In this document: positions 1 to 7,100 of the stretch, piece by piece
Position numbering within the stretch: the stretch's first letter is position 1
Layout of the letters: each line of letters starts with the position of its first letter
Source of the DNA: Thermacetogenium sp. UBA5472
Lineage (GTDB): Bacteria > Bacillota > DSM-12270 > Thermacetogeniales > Thermacetogeniaceae
NCBI GenBank assembly: GCA_002426495.1
Contig: DIQC01000057.1
Coordinates: forward strand, 1 to 32,245
Length of the DNA: 32,245 nucleotides
Reading direction: 5' to 3'
Translations under genes and position numbers: made by a program
The notes under the pieces: generated by a model
Database searches by the model: none
The model's input: the letters and a program-made list of their open reading frames with translations, nothing else
Told to the model about the DNA's origin: nothing

Positions 1-29
1 CTGCTCATAGTATACAAGGGGGTGGGAAT

Positions 30-788
30 ATGATAAGGGGTTTGTATACCGCAGCAGCAGGTATGATGGCCAGGGAGGCGGAGGTCAATGTTATTTCCAA
101 TAATATGGCTAATGTAGATACTCCTGGCTACAGGAAGGATGAGGCCCTGGCTGCTTCCTTTCCCAAGATGCTGTTGTCACTTATCGGTGAACAGGGAGCC
201 GTAGTCGGAGAAATGGGAACAGGCTGCATAATCGATGAAATAGCCACATCATTTGCAGAGGGTAGTGTGCGTATGACCGGACATCCCTTTGATCTGGCTC
301 TACATGGCAATGCCTTCTTTACAGTAAGTGATGAAGATGGAGAGCTCTTATATACCAGAAATGGCAGCTTTGTTCTGAATGAAAACAGGATATTGGTGAC
401 CGATACAGGTGATGTGGTGCTCGGTGAAATCGCTGGAGAGCCTGTTGAGATCTTTGTGCCTACCGGTAATCTGATTGTTGATGAAAGTGGCTATCTGAAT
501 GGAGCTATTGACGCTGATGGTCGGAATGTAACCCGGCTTTACCTGAGGGCCAAACCGGATAATGCTGTATGGGAGAAGAGGGGGGATACCTTTTTTCAGG
601 GCGAAGCCCAGGAACCGGCGGGGATGATCAGGGTAGAGCAGGGGGCTAGTGAGGGTTCCAATGTAGATCAGGTAGGAGAAATGATCAAACTGATCGCTGC
701 CACGCGAGCTTATGAGGCCAATGCTAAAGTAATTCAAATTACTGACAGCACTTTAGATAGGCTTGTTAACAGTGTAGGAAGTGCTTGA
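30..788 (+). CDS. flgF: Flagellar rod/hook-basal body protein, FlgF-like
   Basis: A 252-residue flagellar axial protein of the FlgE/F/G family, expected to form part of the distal rod between the MS ring and the hook. Residues 5-35 carry the family's N-terminal rod motif, including SNNMANVDTPGYRK. The C-terminus carries the matching signature, with ATRAYEANAKVIQ and then a helix ending DRLVNSVGSA. These termini pack as coiled coils in the rod core, and export is by the flagellar type III apparatus without a cleaved signal. The ATG at 30 follows GGGGGTGGG at 8 bases. A paralogue (880-1677) lies immediately downstream, matching the paired flhO/flhP arrangement of Bacillus. FlgF versus FlgG is assigned mainly by position and by its greater divergence, so the family is certain but the exact name less so. 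Confidence 0.88.
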   Translation: MIRGLYTAAAGMMAREAEVNVISNNMANVDTPGYRKDEALAASFPKMLLSLIGEQGAVVGEMGTGCIIDEIATSFAEGSVRMTGHPFDLALHGNAFFTVSDEDGELLYTRNGSFVLNENRILVTDTGDVVLGEIAGEPVEIFVPTGNLIVDESGYLNGAIDADGRNVTRLYLRAKPDNAVWEKRGDTFFQGEAQEPAGMIRVEQGASEGSNVDQVGEMIKLIAATRAYEANAKVIQITDSTLDRLVNSVGSA

Positions 789-879
789 ACAGAGGCTGGA
801 CCTTTTTGAGGAGGCCTCTAAATGGGTGCCGATCGATTGAGGCGCCGCTTTATCTCATAAATAAAGGAGGTCTGTAAAT

Positions 880-1677
880 ATGATGCGTTCTCTTTATACA
901 GCCGCTTCCGGCTTAGCGGCACAGCAGTTCAATATTGATACCATCTCCAATAACTTGGCTAATGTAAATACAACAGGCTATAAAAAGATAAGACCCGAGT
1001 TCCAGGATTTGTTCTACACATCACTGCAAAGGCCTGCAGCAGAGCAGGGAGGGCAAGCTCTCGCTTCTCCAATGGGGTTATTGGTGGGCCATGGTGTAAG
1101 GCCCTCCGGTTCACAGAGTTTAATGGACCAGGGGAATCCGCAGAAGACCGACAATGCTTTGGATGCAGCCCTCATGGGCCGCGGTTTTTTTGTGGTGAGT
1201 GAAGATCGGGAAGGATTGAACAGGTTTTATACCAGAGATGGCAGCTTTAAGCAGGATGCTGGTGGAGATATTGTGACAAGTGATGGCTATTATGTATTAA
1301 GTGATAACGGGGATGTAATTAATATTCCTGGTGGTGCACAGGAGATCTGTATTGCCAGGGATGGCCTGTTCAGTTACACCATGCCTGGTGATGATGAAGC
1401 TATAAATGCCGGCAGGCTAGGTGTTGTACAGTTTGCCAATCCTGTAGGCTTGGCAAGAGAAGGGCATAACCTCTACCAGGTCACAGCCGCATCAGGCAAC
1501 CCACAAGCGAGTATAGCTGACAGCACTGTCGAGCAGTATTATCTTGAATCGGCAAATGTTCAGGTTGTTGATGAAATAGTAAATTTAATAACAGCACAGA
1601 GGGCTTATGAATTAAATTCCAAGGCTGTTCAGGCAGCAGATGAGATGCTCGGTATTGCCAATAACCTGCGCAGGTAG
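880..1677 (+). CDS. flgG: Flagellar distal rod protein FlgG
   Basis: A 265-residue rod protein of the FlgG type. The start MMRSLYTAASGLAAQQF, then SNNLANVNTTGYKK, and the end AQRAYELNSKAVQAADEML are the classic FlgG N- and C-terminal rod signatures. The middle (about 80-190) holds the FlgE/F/G beta domain, with a FYTRDGSF motif. AAAGGAGGT sits 7 bases before ATG 880, and a second ATG directly follows. It lies 91 bases downstream of the flgF-like gene and is probably cotranscribed with it. The spacer after it holds an inverted repeat and then a new promoter, so flgF-flgG seems to be a unit separate from the large operon that follows. Length and motifs are normal. Confidence 0.92.
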   Translation: MMRSLYTAASGLAAQQFNIDTISNNLANVNTTGYKKIRPEFQDLFYTSLQRPAAEQGGQALASPMGLLVGHGVRPSGSQSLMDQGNPQKTDNALDAALMGRGFFVVSEDREGLNRFYTRDGSFKQDAGGDIVTSDGYYVLSDNGDVINIPGGAQEICIARDGLFSYTMPGDDEAINAGRLGVVQFANPVGLAREGHNLYQVTAASGNPQASIADSTVEQYYLESANVQVVDEIVNLITAQRAYELNSKAVQAADEMLGIANNLRR

Positions 1678-1763
1678 TTTGCTTGTTATTTAAAGAAACC
1701 TTAATAATATTTAAAGACAATTTAATAAAATAAAGAGGCAGAGCTTTCCACTCGGTCTCAGAC

Positions 1764-1803
1764 GAAAATGGGGCTATCCTAGTTGAGGGATATCCCCATT
1801 TTC
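1764..1803 (+). terminator. Long inverted repeat downstream of flgG, possible terminator
   Basis: GAAAATGGGG (1764-1773) pairs perfectly with CCCCATTTTC (1794-1803). After one mismatch the stem continues with TATCC/GGATA around a short loop, giving roughly 15 pairs. It lies about 90 bases after the flgG stop and before the next promoter, so termination of the flgF-flgG transcript is plausible. The T-run is only partly present (ATTTTCC), so it may instead be an RNA-stabilising hairpin or a repeat relic. The 308-base spacer 1678-1985 otherwise holds a related degenerate copy at 1853-1876 and the promoter at 1884-1913. I see no gene in it. Confidence 0.5.
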
Positions 1804-1883
1804 CAATTAGCCCGTTTTGATATTCGTCTCTTATCTCTTAATTAATAAAATATCAGACGATAGTCCCGATTTTCCAGTTATCA

Positions 1884-1913
1884 TTGACAGTCGCCAATTA
1901 TATCTATTATAAT
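1884..1913 (+). promoter_or_regulatory. SigA-type promoter for the early flagellar operon
   Basis: TTGACA (1884-1889), an 18-base spacer and TATAAT (1908-1913) match the housekeeping consensus in both hexamers, in an A/T-rich setting. Transcription would begin near 1920, about 65 bases before the TTG start of the HTH gene. It is the only strong promoter seen upstream of the long operon running to sigD. An operator for a flagellar regulator could lie nearby, but none is recognisable. Confidence 0.8.
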
Positions 1914-1985
1914 TGTTTATAGTATCATTTAGAACATTTTACCACGAAAACAGTAAGATTTCGCCTTTTATGGGAGAGGGTTCGA

Positions 1986-2675
1986 TTGGGCAGACCAAAG
2001 GCTGTAATCGATCAAGATGAATTTTTATTGCTTTATGAGAAGGGTTTTTCTGATCAGGTAATTGCAGACCATTTCTGCGTTCATCGCTCTACGATAGCCC
2101 GTAAGCGCCAGCAGATGTCTCTTTCCCCGGTCAGAAAGCGCGGTGAGCGCGGCCCGGGGACAGTTCATAATGATTTGCCTTATTATGTCGAAACATTCCG
2201 CCTCTTAAAACACCTAGAAAAACACATCAAAGAAGAAGCAAGAATTGTTCGCAGTGAAGCCGCTGGCCAGGGAAATGAGGAAGCCCAGGTTCACATCTAT
2301 CTGCGTTCATGGTTAGCGACAGGTGTCGAACCTGCTCCAGTGCCGCATCCGGTTCCTGAGAAATATGCTAAAAATGCCTTGAGACCAAAGTCTGAAAATG
2401 TCAGACACCTTTTAGATATGGAGTATCATGCTGCAAGAGCGGGGCTAGCTGGTGTCCCAGGCCCAGCGATCATCAAACTCGCCCAGGTTTATAAAACAGC
2501 AGACGAAAGGACAAAAAGCGATCTGACCAGGCAGGCTATCGCAGAAGCAGGGTATGTGGGTGTTCATGAGACAGTAGAGCATGTAATCGAGAATGGATTA
2601 ACCAGCTATGACAACTGGGTAGAGTTATGGAGGGGGGAAAGTGATACAGCCCTACAGTGGGCTTCAAGTAGATAA
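1986..2675 (+). CDS. Helix-turn-helix protein of unknown function at the head of the fla operon
   Basis: I do not recognise this 229-residue protein as a named flagellar component. The first 45 residues look like a resolvase/Hin-type helix-turn-helix: GRPK, then ALYxxG-like spacing in LLLYEKGFSDQVIADHF and the recognition helix VHRSTIARKRQQM. GRPK resembles an AT-hook or minor-groove arm. The remainder is mostly helical and polar, with a proline-rich link near 105-120 (PAPVPHPVPEKY) and no catalytic motif. There is no signal peptide or membrane span. The start is TTG at 1986 behind GGGAGAGGG. The strong SigA-type promoter directly upstream and flgB 60 bases downstream make it the first gene of the operon, so a role as a DNA-binding regulator of flagellar genes is a reasonable inference. 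A captured phage or plasmid protein is the alternative. Confidence 0.75.
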   Translation: MGRPKAVIDQDEFLLLYEKGFSDQVIADHFCVHRSTIARKRQQMSLSPVRKRGERGPGTVHNDLPYYVETFRLLKHLEKHIKEEARIVRSEAAGQGNEEAQVHIYLRSWLATGVEPAPVPHPVPEKYAKNALRPKSENVRHLLDMEYHAARAGLAGVPGPAIIKLAQVYKTADERTKSDLTRQAIAEAGYVGVHETVEHVIENGLTSYDNWVELWRGESDTALQWASSR

Positions 2676-2700
2676 GTTATACAAGTGTATAAGCTTATCT
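2670..2700 (+). other. Hairpin overlapping the stop codon of the HTH gene
   Basis: AGATAAGTTATAC (2670-2682) pairs with GTATAAGCTTATCT (2687-2700) with one bulge across the loop AAGT, followed by TTGTT. The stop codon TAA (2673-2675) lies inside the left arm, and the flgB ribosome site begins 20 bases later. The stem is A/T-rich and the T-run is short, so it may act as a weak attenuator or processing site between the regulator gene and the structural genes. Confidence 0.5.
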
Positions 2701-2734
2701 TTGTTAGAACCTGAAGGAGTAGGAGGGGAGTATC

Positions 2735-3103
2735 TTGCTGTTCAATTCGATAACAGGAGTTATGGAGAGAGCATTGGACCTTAACTGGATCCGCCAGCAG
2801 CTGATCAGCAATAATATCGCCAATGTTGACACCCCTAACTATAAGCGGATGGATATTGACTTTAAGAGTTCGCTGTTCAAAGCGCTTGATGAGCAATCAG
2901 TAACTCAGGCTGGTACAGATGCGGTAAAACCTGAATTTGTTGTTTCAGATGACTTGACACACAATAATGATGGAAACAGTGTGGATATAGAAAAGGAGAT
3001 GGCAGAGCAGGCTGTTAACTCATTACAATATGCTCTCTTGACGAGATTGGTATCAGATCAGCTCGGTATGCTGAAGACAGCGATTTCAGAAGGGAGAAGG
3101 TGA
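2735..3103 (+). CDS. flgB: Flagellar proximal rod protein FlgB
   Basis: A 122-residue FlgB, the usual length, forming the cell-proximal rod with FlgC and FliE. Residues 18-37 contain the rod motif, including RQQLISNNIANVDTPNYKR. The centre (about 50-75) is variable, and the C-terminal helix includes EMAEQAVNSLQYALLTRLVS, as in other FlgB proteins. The start is TTG at 2735, preceded by AGGAGGGG at 6-7 bases; no ATG upstream or nearby fits better. It is the first structural gene after the HTH gene, and flgC follows 4 bases after its stop, so the two are probably translationally coupled. Confidence 0.93.
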   Translation: MLFNSITGVMERALDLNWIRQQLISNNIANVDTPNYKRMDIDFKSSLFKALDEQSVTQAGTDAVKPEFVVSDDLTHNNDGNSVDIEKEMAEQAVNSLQYALLTRLVSDQLGMLKTAISEGRR

Positions 3104-3107
3104 GTAG

Positions 3108-3566
3108 ATGGGAATGTTCACTGGAATTGAGATAAGCAGCAGTGCTCTGACAGCTCAAAGGTTGCGTATGGACATTATTTCGAACAACATAGCCAATCAA
3201 GGAACAACTAGGTCAGGGCAGCTCGATGCTGATGGAATGCCGCTGCCTCACAGGAGGGAGTTTCCAGTCTTTGAAGCTGGAGTGTCTTTCAGCTCTTATT
3301 TAAAGGAGTCGGGAGCAGGCTTAGAAACCGATAACAAGCCTGGGGTGAGGGTTACAGCTATTCTGGAAGACAATGCCCCATTTCCTCTCATCTATAACCC
3401 CGGCCACCCTGATGCAGACGCCGATGGGTATGTAAGGATGCCCAATGTGGATGTGATGCAGGAAATGGTGGACATGATCGGTGCCAGTCGGGCCTATGAG
3501 GCCAGTATTTCAGCATTAAATGCCTCAAAGGATATGAGCATCAGGGCAATCGAGATCGGGAGATAA
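3108..3566 (+). CDS. flgC: Flagellar proximal rod protein FlgC
   Basis: A 152-residue FlgC. It starts MGMFTGIEISSSALTAQRLR, followed by MDIISNNIANQGTTR. The C-terminus has the FlgC hallmark GYVRMPNVDVMQEMVDMI and then ASRAYEASISALNASKDM. The rod motif reads NQGTTR where NANTTR is usual, a mild substitution. The ATG at 3108 lies just after GGGAGAAGGTGAG. It follows flgB by 4 bases. Before the next gene there is a 134-base structured spacer, unusual in an operon that is otherwise tightly packed here. Confidence 0.94.
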   Translation: MGMFTGIEISSSALTAQRLRMDIISNNIANQGTTRSGQLDADGMPLPHRREFPVFEAGVSFSSYLKESGAGLETDNKPGVRVTAILEDNAPFPLIYNPGHPDADADGYVRMPNVDVMQEMVDMIGASRAYEASISALNASKDMSIRAIEIGR

Positions 3567-3573
3567 TGAACTC

Positions 3574-3682
3574 GTCCGGCTAAAGCTGGACATTGGGACT
3601 TCGGTGGGAGATTCCACCCCCTACCGAAGCAGAAAGTGGGACTTCCGTCACCTTGAGACGCGAGAAACGTCCCCACGTCTCA
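3574..3682 (+). other. Three consecutive stem-loops between flgC and fliE (candidate structured RNA or palindromic repeat)
   Basis: The spacer holds GTCCGGC/GCTGGAC (3574-3580 with 3585-3591, loop TAAA), CTTCGGT/ACCGAAG (3599-3605 with 3623-3629, with a further GGTGG/CCACC pairing inside) and TGAGACG/CGTCTCA (3654-3660 with 3676-3682). A direct repeat TGGGACTTC occurs at 3594 and 3637. No ribosome site is involved except that of fliE just downstream. The third palindrome, with internal GAGAAACGTCCCC, resembles REP-like palindromes I recall from Peptococcaceae-type genomes, but I cannot verify that. It could be an mRNA-processing or stability element, a degenerate repeat, or a cis-regulatory RNA for fliE. 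Confidence 0.55.
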
Positions 3683-3700
3683 GAAATGGAGATGTTTTAA

Positions 3701-4000
3701 ATGGAGATTCAGGCTTTAATTCCAGCACTGCTGCCACAAGGTCTGGAGAATGGCAATACCAATATAGTGCAAAAAGGGACAGAATCCTTTCAGGATATTC
3801 TCACACAGGCAGTCAGCAAAGTAGATACACTGCAGAAGGATGCGGAGCTGAAGGCATATCAGACAGCGATGGGAGATGCCGGCAGCTTTCACCAGGCTGT
3901 GATCGCTTCAGAAAAGGCGATGCTCGCTCTGCAGCTTACTGTTCAAGCGCAAAACAAGGTTGTTGAGGCCTATCAAGAAGTGATGAGAATGCAGATCTAA
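3701..4000 (+). CDS. fliE: Flagellar MS-ring/rod junction protein FliE
   Basis: A 99-residue FliE, the adaptor between the MS ring and the proximal rod. Residues 24-50 read as ESFQDILTQAVSKVDTLQKD, and the C-terminus has the family ending MLALQLTVQAQNKVVEAYQEVMRMQI. Length is typical. ATG 3701 is preceded by GGAG at about 9 bases. It sits in the conserved flgB-flgC-fliE order, but the next gene is motA rather than fliF, which is unusual. An overlapping ORF in another frame (3604-3966) is a shadow. Confidence 0.92.
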   Translation: MEIQALIPALLPQGLENGNTNIVQKGTESFQDILTQAVSKVDTLQKDAELKAYQTAMGDAGSFHQAVIASEKAMLALQLTVQAQNKVVEAYQEVMRMQI

Positions 4001-4041
4001 AGTAAAGCAATAAGCAAGCCTGTAAAGGTGGTGCAGCTAGA

Positions 4042-4848
4042 TTGGATATCGCAACAATAATCGGATTGCTAATAGGGTTTGCAGCAGTTATAGCAGGTTT
4101 TTTACTTGAGGGAGGGCAGACCAGTGCCCTGTTTTCGCTCACAGCATTGATCATTGTATTAGGCGGGACAATAGGTGCTACAGCAGTCTCTTTTAACCTG
4201 AAAGACATCAAAAAATTCCCGGTTCTGCTGGCTATTGCTTTTAAGAATCAGATCTATGATAAAGAAAGGTTAATAGATAGAATAGTCGATATTGCCGTTA
4301 GGGCGCGGCGGGACAGCCTACTAAGATTGGAAGACAGTCTGGAAACAATTGATGATGATTTTCTCAGAAAAGGGCTGCAGATGATCATCGATAGGATCGA
4401 TACCCCTGTTCTGCGCGATGTTTTGGAGAATGACATTTATTATATGGATGAAAGACACCGGGCGGGGATATCTATCTTTGATACCGCCGGGGGGTACTCC
4501 CCCACTATGGGGATCATCGGTACGGTTGTCGGGTTGATTAATGTCCTCGGTCATATGGAGTCCCCAGATACGATCGCCCCCGCTATTGCTGTCGCTTTTA
4601 TCGCCACCCTATATGGAATAGTATTTGCTAACCTGTTTTGGCTTCCTATTGCCTCCAAGCTGAAAGCGAAAAACAATGATGAAGTGCTCTACCGCAGCCT
4701 CATTTTAGAAGGATTGCTGGCGATTCAGAAGAGGGAAAACCCCAACTTTATCAAAGAAAAGCTGCAGTCTTTTCTCGAACAGAAGGATCGGTCAACTGAA
4801 AGGGTAGTGACGAAAGTTGGGGTTAAAGATCAGGATGAAGTGGCATGA
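4042..4848 (+). CDS. motA: Flagellar stator protein MotA
   Basis: A 268-residue MotA-type stator subunit that couples ion flow to torque. Four membrane segments are visible: about 4-22, 29-50, 155-175 and 180-203. The long cytoplasmic loop between the second and third has the charged patch RARRDSLLRLEDSLE (residues 88-102), the site known in E. coli to contact FliG. The conserved proline of helix 3 is P154 in GGYSPTMGIIGTVVGL. The start is TTG 4042 behind AAAGGTGGTG. It overlaps motB by 4 bases (ATGA). Its position between fliE and fliH, where fliF and fliG normally are, is the odd feature. Whether it uses protons or sodium cannot be told reliably from the sequence. Confidence 0.94.
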   Translation: MDIATIIGLLIGFAAVIAGFLLEGGQTSALFSLTALIIVLGGTIGATAVSFNLKDIKKFPVLLAIAFKNQIYDKERLIDRIVDIAVRARRDSLLRLEDSLETIDDDFLRKGLQMIIDRIDTPVLRDVLENDIYYMDERHRAGISIFDTAGGYSPTMGIIGTVVGLINVLGHMESPDTIAPAIAVAFIATLYGIVFANLFWLPIASKLKAKNNDEVLYRSLILEGLLAIQKRENPNFIKEKLQSFLEQKDRSTERVVTKVGVKDQDEVA

Positions 4849-5588
4849 GGTTCAAAAAGAGGAGATCTCGTGACGATGATGACCAACATAAGGATCGCTG
4901 GTTGCTAACCTATGCGGATATGATCACCCTGCTGATGATATTTTTTATCATGATGTATGTAATCAGCAGTGTTAATGCCGAGAAGTTTCAAAAGATAGCG
5001 ATGGCTTTTGGTGAGGTTTTTGACAGCGAAACAAGTTCCAGCTCAGAGGATATCATACTGCCTGAACTCCCTAAGCTCCCTGACGCGGAGGGAAATGGCA
5101 CAGGTACAGACCTGTCGCAGTTGACACAGGTCAAGAAGGAACTGGAAGAATACTTAAAAGAGAAAAAATTGGAAAACCAGGTATCGATACAGATGGAAGG
5201 GAGAGGTCTGGTGATTAGTTTAAGGGATATCGTTCTCTTCCCATCTGGTTCGGCGAATTTAACTCCACAAGCGAAAAGCATCATTGCTGATATAGGGGTA
5301 CGTCTGCAATCACTTCCCAATTATTTCCGTGTAGAAGGCCATACAGATAATGTGCCAATTAATACTCCGCAGTATCCTTCCAATTGGGAGTTATCTGCAG
5401 CGAGGGCGACCAATGTTGTCCAAGAGCTTATTGTTCAGTGTGATATTGCGTCAGAACGCCTCTCAGCAACAGGATATGGTGAGTATCGGCCAAAGGTTGC
5501 CAATGATTCAGTCGAACACCGCCAGATGAACCGCAGGGTAGATATTCTGATTCTAAGGGATGTCTATAAGGATGTTGAGCCTAATTAG
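4845..5588 (+). CDS. motB: Flagellar stator protein MotB
   Basis: A 247-residue MotB, the ion-binding and peptidoglycan-anchoring stator subunit. A basic N-terminus precedes one membrane helix (about 20-42) containing WLLTYADMITLLMIFF, where D25 is the ion-carrying aspartate. Residues about 120-240 form the OmpA-like peptidoglycan-binding domain, with VEGHTDNVPI, NWELSAARA and NRRVDILI. The ATG overlaps the motA stop, which indicates coupled translation. Length and motifs are complete, so it should be functional with the adjacent MotA. Confidence 0.95.
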   Translation: MRFKKRRSRDDDDQHKDRWLLTYADMITLLMIFFIMMYVISSVNAEKFQKIAMAFGEVFDSETSSSSEDIILPELPKLPDAEGNGTGTDLSQLTQVKKELEEYLKEKKLENQVSIQMEGRGLVISLRDIVLFPSGSANLTPQAKSIIADIGVRLQSLPNYFRVEGHTDNVPINTPQYPSNWELSAARATNVVQELIVQCDIASERLSATGYGEYRPKVANDSVEHRQMNRRVDILILRDVYKDVEPN

Positions 5589-5624
5589 GCAGCACTGGAT
5601 AGGAAAAGGAGGTTTGGCTCTTAA

Positions 5625-6254
5625 ATGGAGTTAAGGGGAATTTGCACCAGTGGTATTCAGCAAGATAAAAAGGCTGTGTCCAATACTGGGAACAGCAAAA
5701 ATTTTAATCAGGTATTCGAAAAAACCATGGATAAGGCCAAGCCCTATGAGTACTGTTTCCAGATGGCAGCCAGCAAGTATCAGATAGACCCCGCTGTTTT
5801 GAAGGCTGTTGCTAAGGCAGAATCAAACTTCAATCCACAGGCAGTCTCCAGAAGTGGTGCTCTCGGCTTGATGCAGTTTATGCCTGGTACTGCGCAGTCT
5901 CTTGGAATAAATCCCCTTGATCCAGCACAAAGCATTCAAGGCGCGGCTAAATATTTGAGCTCACTGCTTGATCAGTTCCAGGGGAATCTCACCCTGGCAC
6001 TTGCTGCTTATAATGCTGGACCAGGTGCAGTGAAAAAGTACGGTGGCATACCACCATATCAGGAAACACAGAATTACGTAAGCAAGGTGACAAAGCTAAT
6101 ATCCAAGTATGGTAGTTCTGTACAGGATCCTTTCATAGGGAACAGCCAGGGTGTATCGGGCATCGATTTTCTTGCTGCAGGAGATCAAAACAGTGCACTC
6201 ATCTTGCTGTTGAAAGAAATGTTGTTGTTGAGCGCTATAACAAATTTGAGATAG
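5625..6254 (+). CDS. Soluble lytic murein transglycosylase-like protein (SLT domain)
   Basis: A 209-residue protein with a goose-lysozyme-like SLT domain at about 43-155. The catalytic glutamate is E66 in AKAESNFNPQAVS. It is followed by SGALGLMQFMPGTA, LALAAYNAGPGAV and a YV motif, all typical of family 1 transglycosylases that cleave peptidoglycan to anhydromuramyl products. AAAGGAGG lies 14 bases before ATG 5625. The N-terminus shows no secretion signal, so export through the flagellar apparatus, as for FlgJ, is a reasonable inference. It lies between motB and fliH and probably opens the wall for the rod. The C-terminal 50 residues are hydrophobic near the end (SALILLLKEMLLLSAI) and unassigned. 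Confidence 0.85.
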   Translation: MELRGICTSGIQQDKKAVSNTGNSKNFNQVFEKTMDKAKPYEYCFQMAASKYQIDPAVLKAVAKAESNFNPQAVSRSGALGLMQFMPGTAQSLGINPLDPAQSIQGAAKYLSSLLDQFQGNLTLALAAYNAGPGAVKKYGGIPPYQETQNYVSKVTKLISKYGSSVQDPFIGNSQGVSGIDFLAAGDQNSALILLLKEMLLLSAITNLR

Positions 6255-6362
6255 AAACCATAGTGGTGGTAGGTTATCTGATCCTGTGAATTCTCCGCTG
6301 GCACTTCTGTATACAGGTGAACTGCTTTCGGATGAGATTCTAATAGAAAAGAGGTTTTGGCG

Positions 6363-7100
6363 GTGGCTGCAATGATTTTGAAGAGTAAACAGGTGACCAT
6401 TTGCCCTTTCAAAGAAAGCGAGCAGGTTGAAAAAGAAGAGGAAGCGAACGAAATAAACAATAAAGATCTAGAGGCAGTCGCTGCTAAGACAAAGCTTACA
6501 GCTTTAAAAATGCTAAATGAAGCCAAATCAGAGGCTGAAAAGTTGCTCGATGATGCCGAAAAAGAGGTAGAGGAAAGGCTGGCCAAAGCGGAACAGGAGA
6601 GTGGAGCGATCAGAGAAAGGGCTGCTGCCAAAGGTTATAAAGAGGGTTACCGCAGGGCTGAACAGGCACTGGAGAGTGAGCGCCAGCATCTTGAAGTTGA
6701 TCGCCTAGAACAAGAAAAGCAGTTAGAGCTGGAAAGGCAGAAAATGATCAAGGAGTTAGAGCCGGCAATAATCCAAATGGCTTTACAGGTAGCGAAGATG
6801 ATCATCCACACAGAACTCCAATTGCACCCCAATCAGGTGGCCAGTATAGCAACAGCTGTGCTCTCCAAAGTATCGGATTTGAGAGATGTAACATTGAATG
6901 TCAGTGCTGAGGATTACAAAATCGCTGCTGACATACTGCCAAACAGTACTCTAGAAAACGGTATTAAAGTAGAAATAGATGATTTTCTAAGAAAAGGTGA
7001 TTGTGCTGCTGAGACACCCTTTGGCATCGTTGATGGGACAATCGATGGCCAGTTTGAGGAAATCGAACGAAGGTTCTTAGAGGTAGCAGGAAATGGTTGA
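6363..7100 (+). CDS. fliH: Flagellar export ATPase regulator FliH
   Basis: About 245 residues. A charged, alanine/glutamate-rich coiled coil (about 35-135) with a KGYKEGYRRAEQAL stretch is followed by the FliH/YscL C-terminal domain with ALQVAKMIIHTELQL and a final DDFLRKGDCAAETPFGIVDG. FliH forms the peripheral stalk that binds the FliI ATPase. GAGG at 6351-6354 is best spaced for GTG 6363; TTG 6357 and ATG 6372 are alternatives in the same frame. It overlaps fliI by 8 bases. The preceding gene is the transglycosylase, not fliG, which is the usual neighbour. Confidence 0.88.
   Translation: MAAMILKSKQVTICPFKESEQVEKEEEANEINNKDLEAVAAKTKLTALKMLNEAKSEAEKLLDDAEKEVEERLAKAEQESGAIRERAAAKGYKEGYRRAEQALESERQHLEVDRLEQEKQLELERQKMIKELEPAIIQMALQVAKMIIHTELQLHPNQVASIATAVLSKVSDLRDVTLNVSAEDYKIAADILPNSTLENGIKVEIDDFLRKGDCAAETPFGIVDGTIDGQFEEIERRFLEVAGNG

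Noticed and set aside
822..860. 12-codon ORF with GAGGAGG upstream, between flgF and flgG
   Set aside because: A good ribosome site but a tiny basic peptide with no hydrophobic or regulatory pattern. A leader peptide is possible but unsupported, so it is not listed as a gene.
3567..3700. Cyclic-di-GMP (GEMM) riboswitch in the flgC-fliE spacer
   Set aside because: The conserved GEMM elements (tetraloop/receptor, GGGACGCAAAGCC-type core) are not present; only simple stem-loops are visible.
3604..3966. 120-residue plus-strand ORF overlapping fliE
   Set aside because: It starts in the flgC-fliE hairpins and lies in another frame of fliE. It has low-complexity Ser/Arg/Gly sequence and no recognisable motif.
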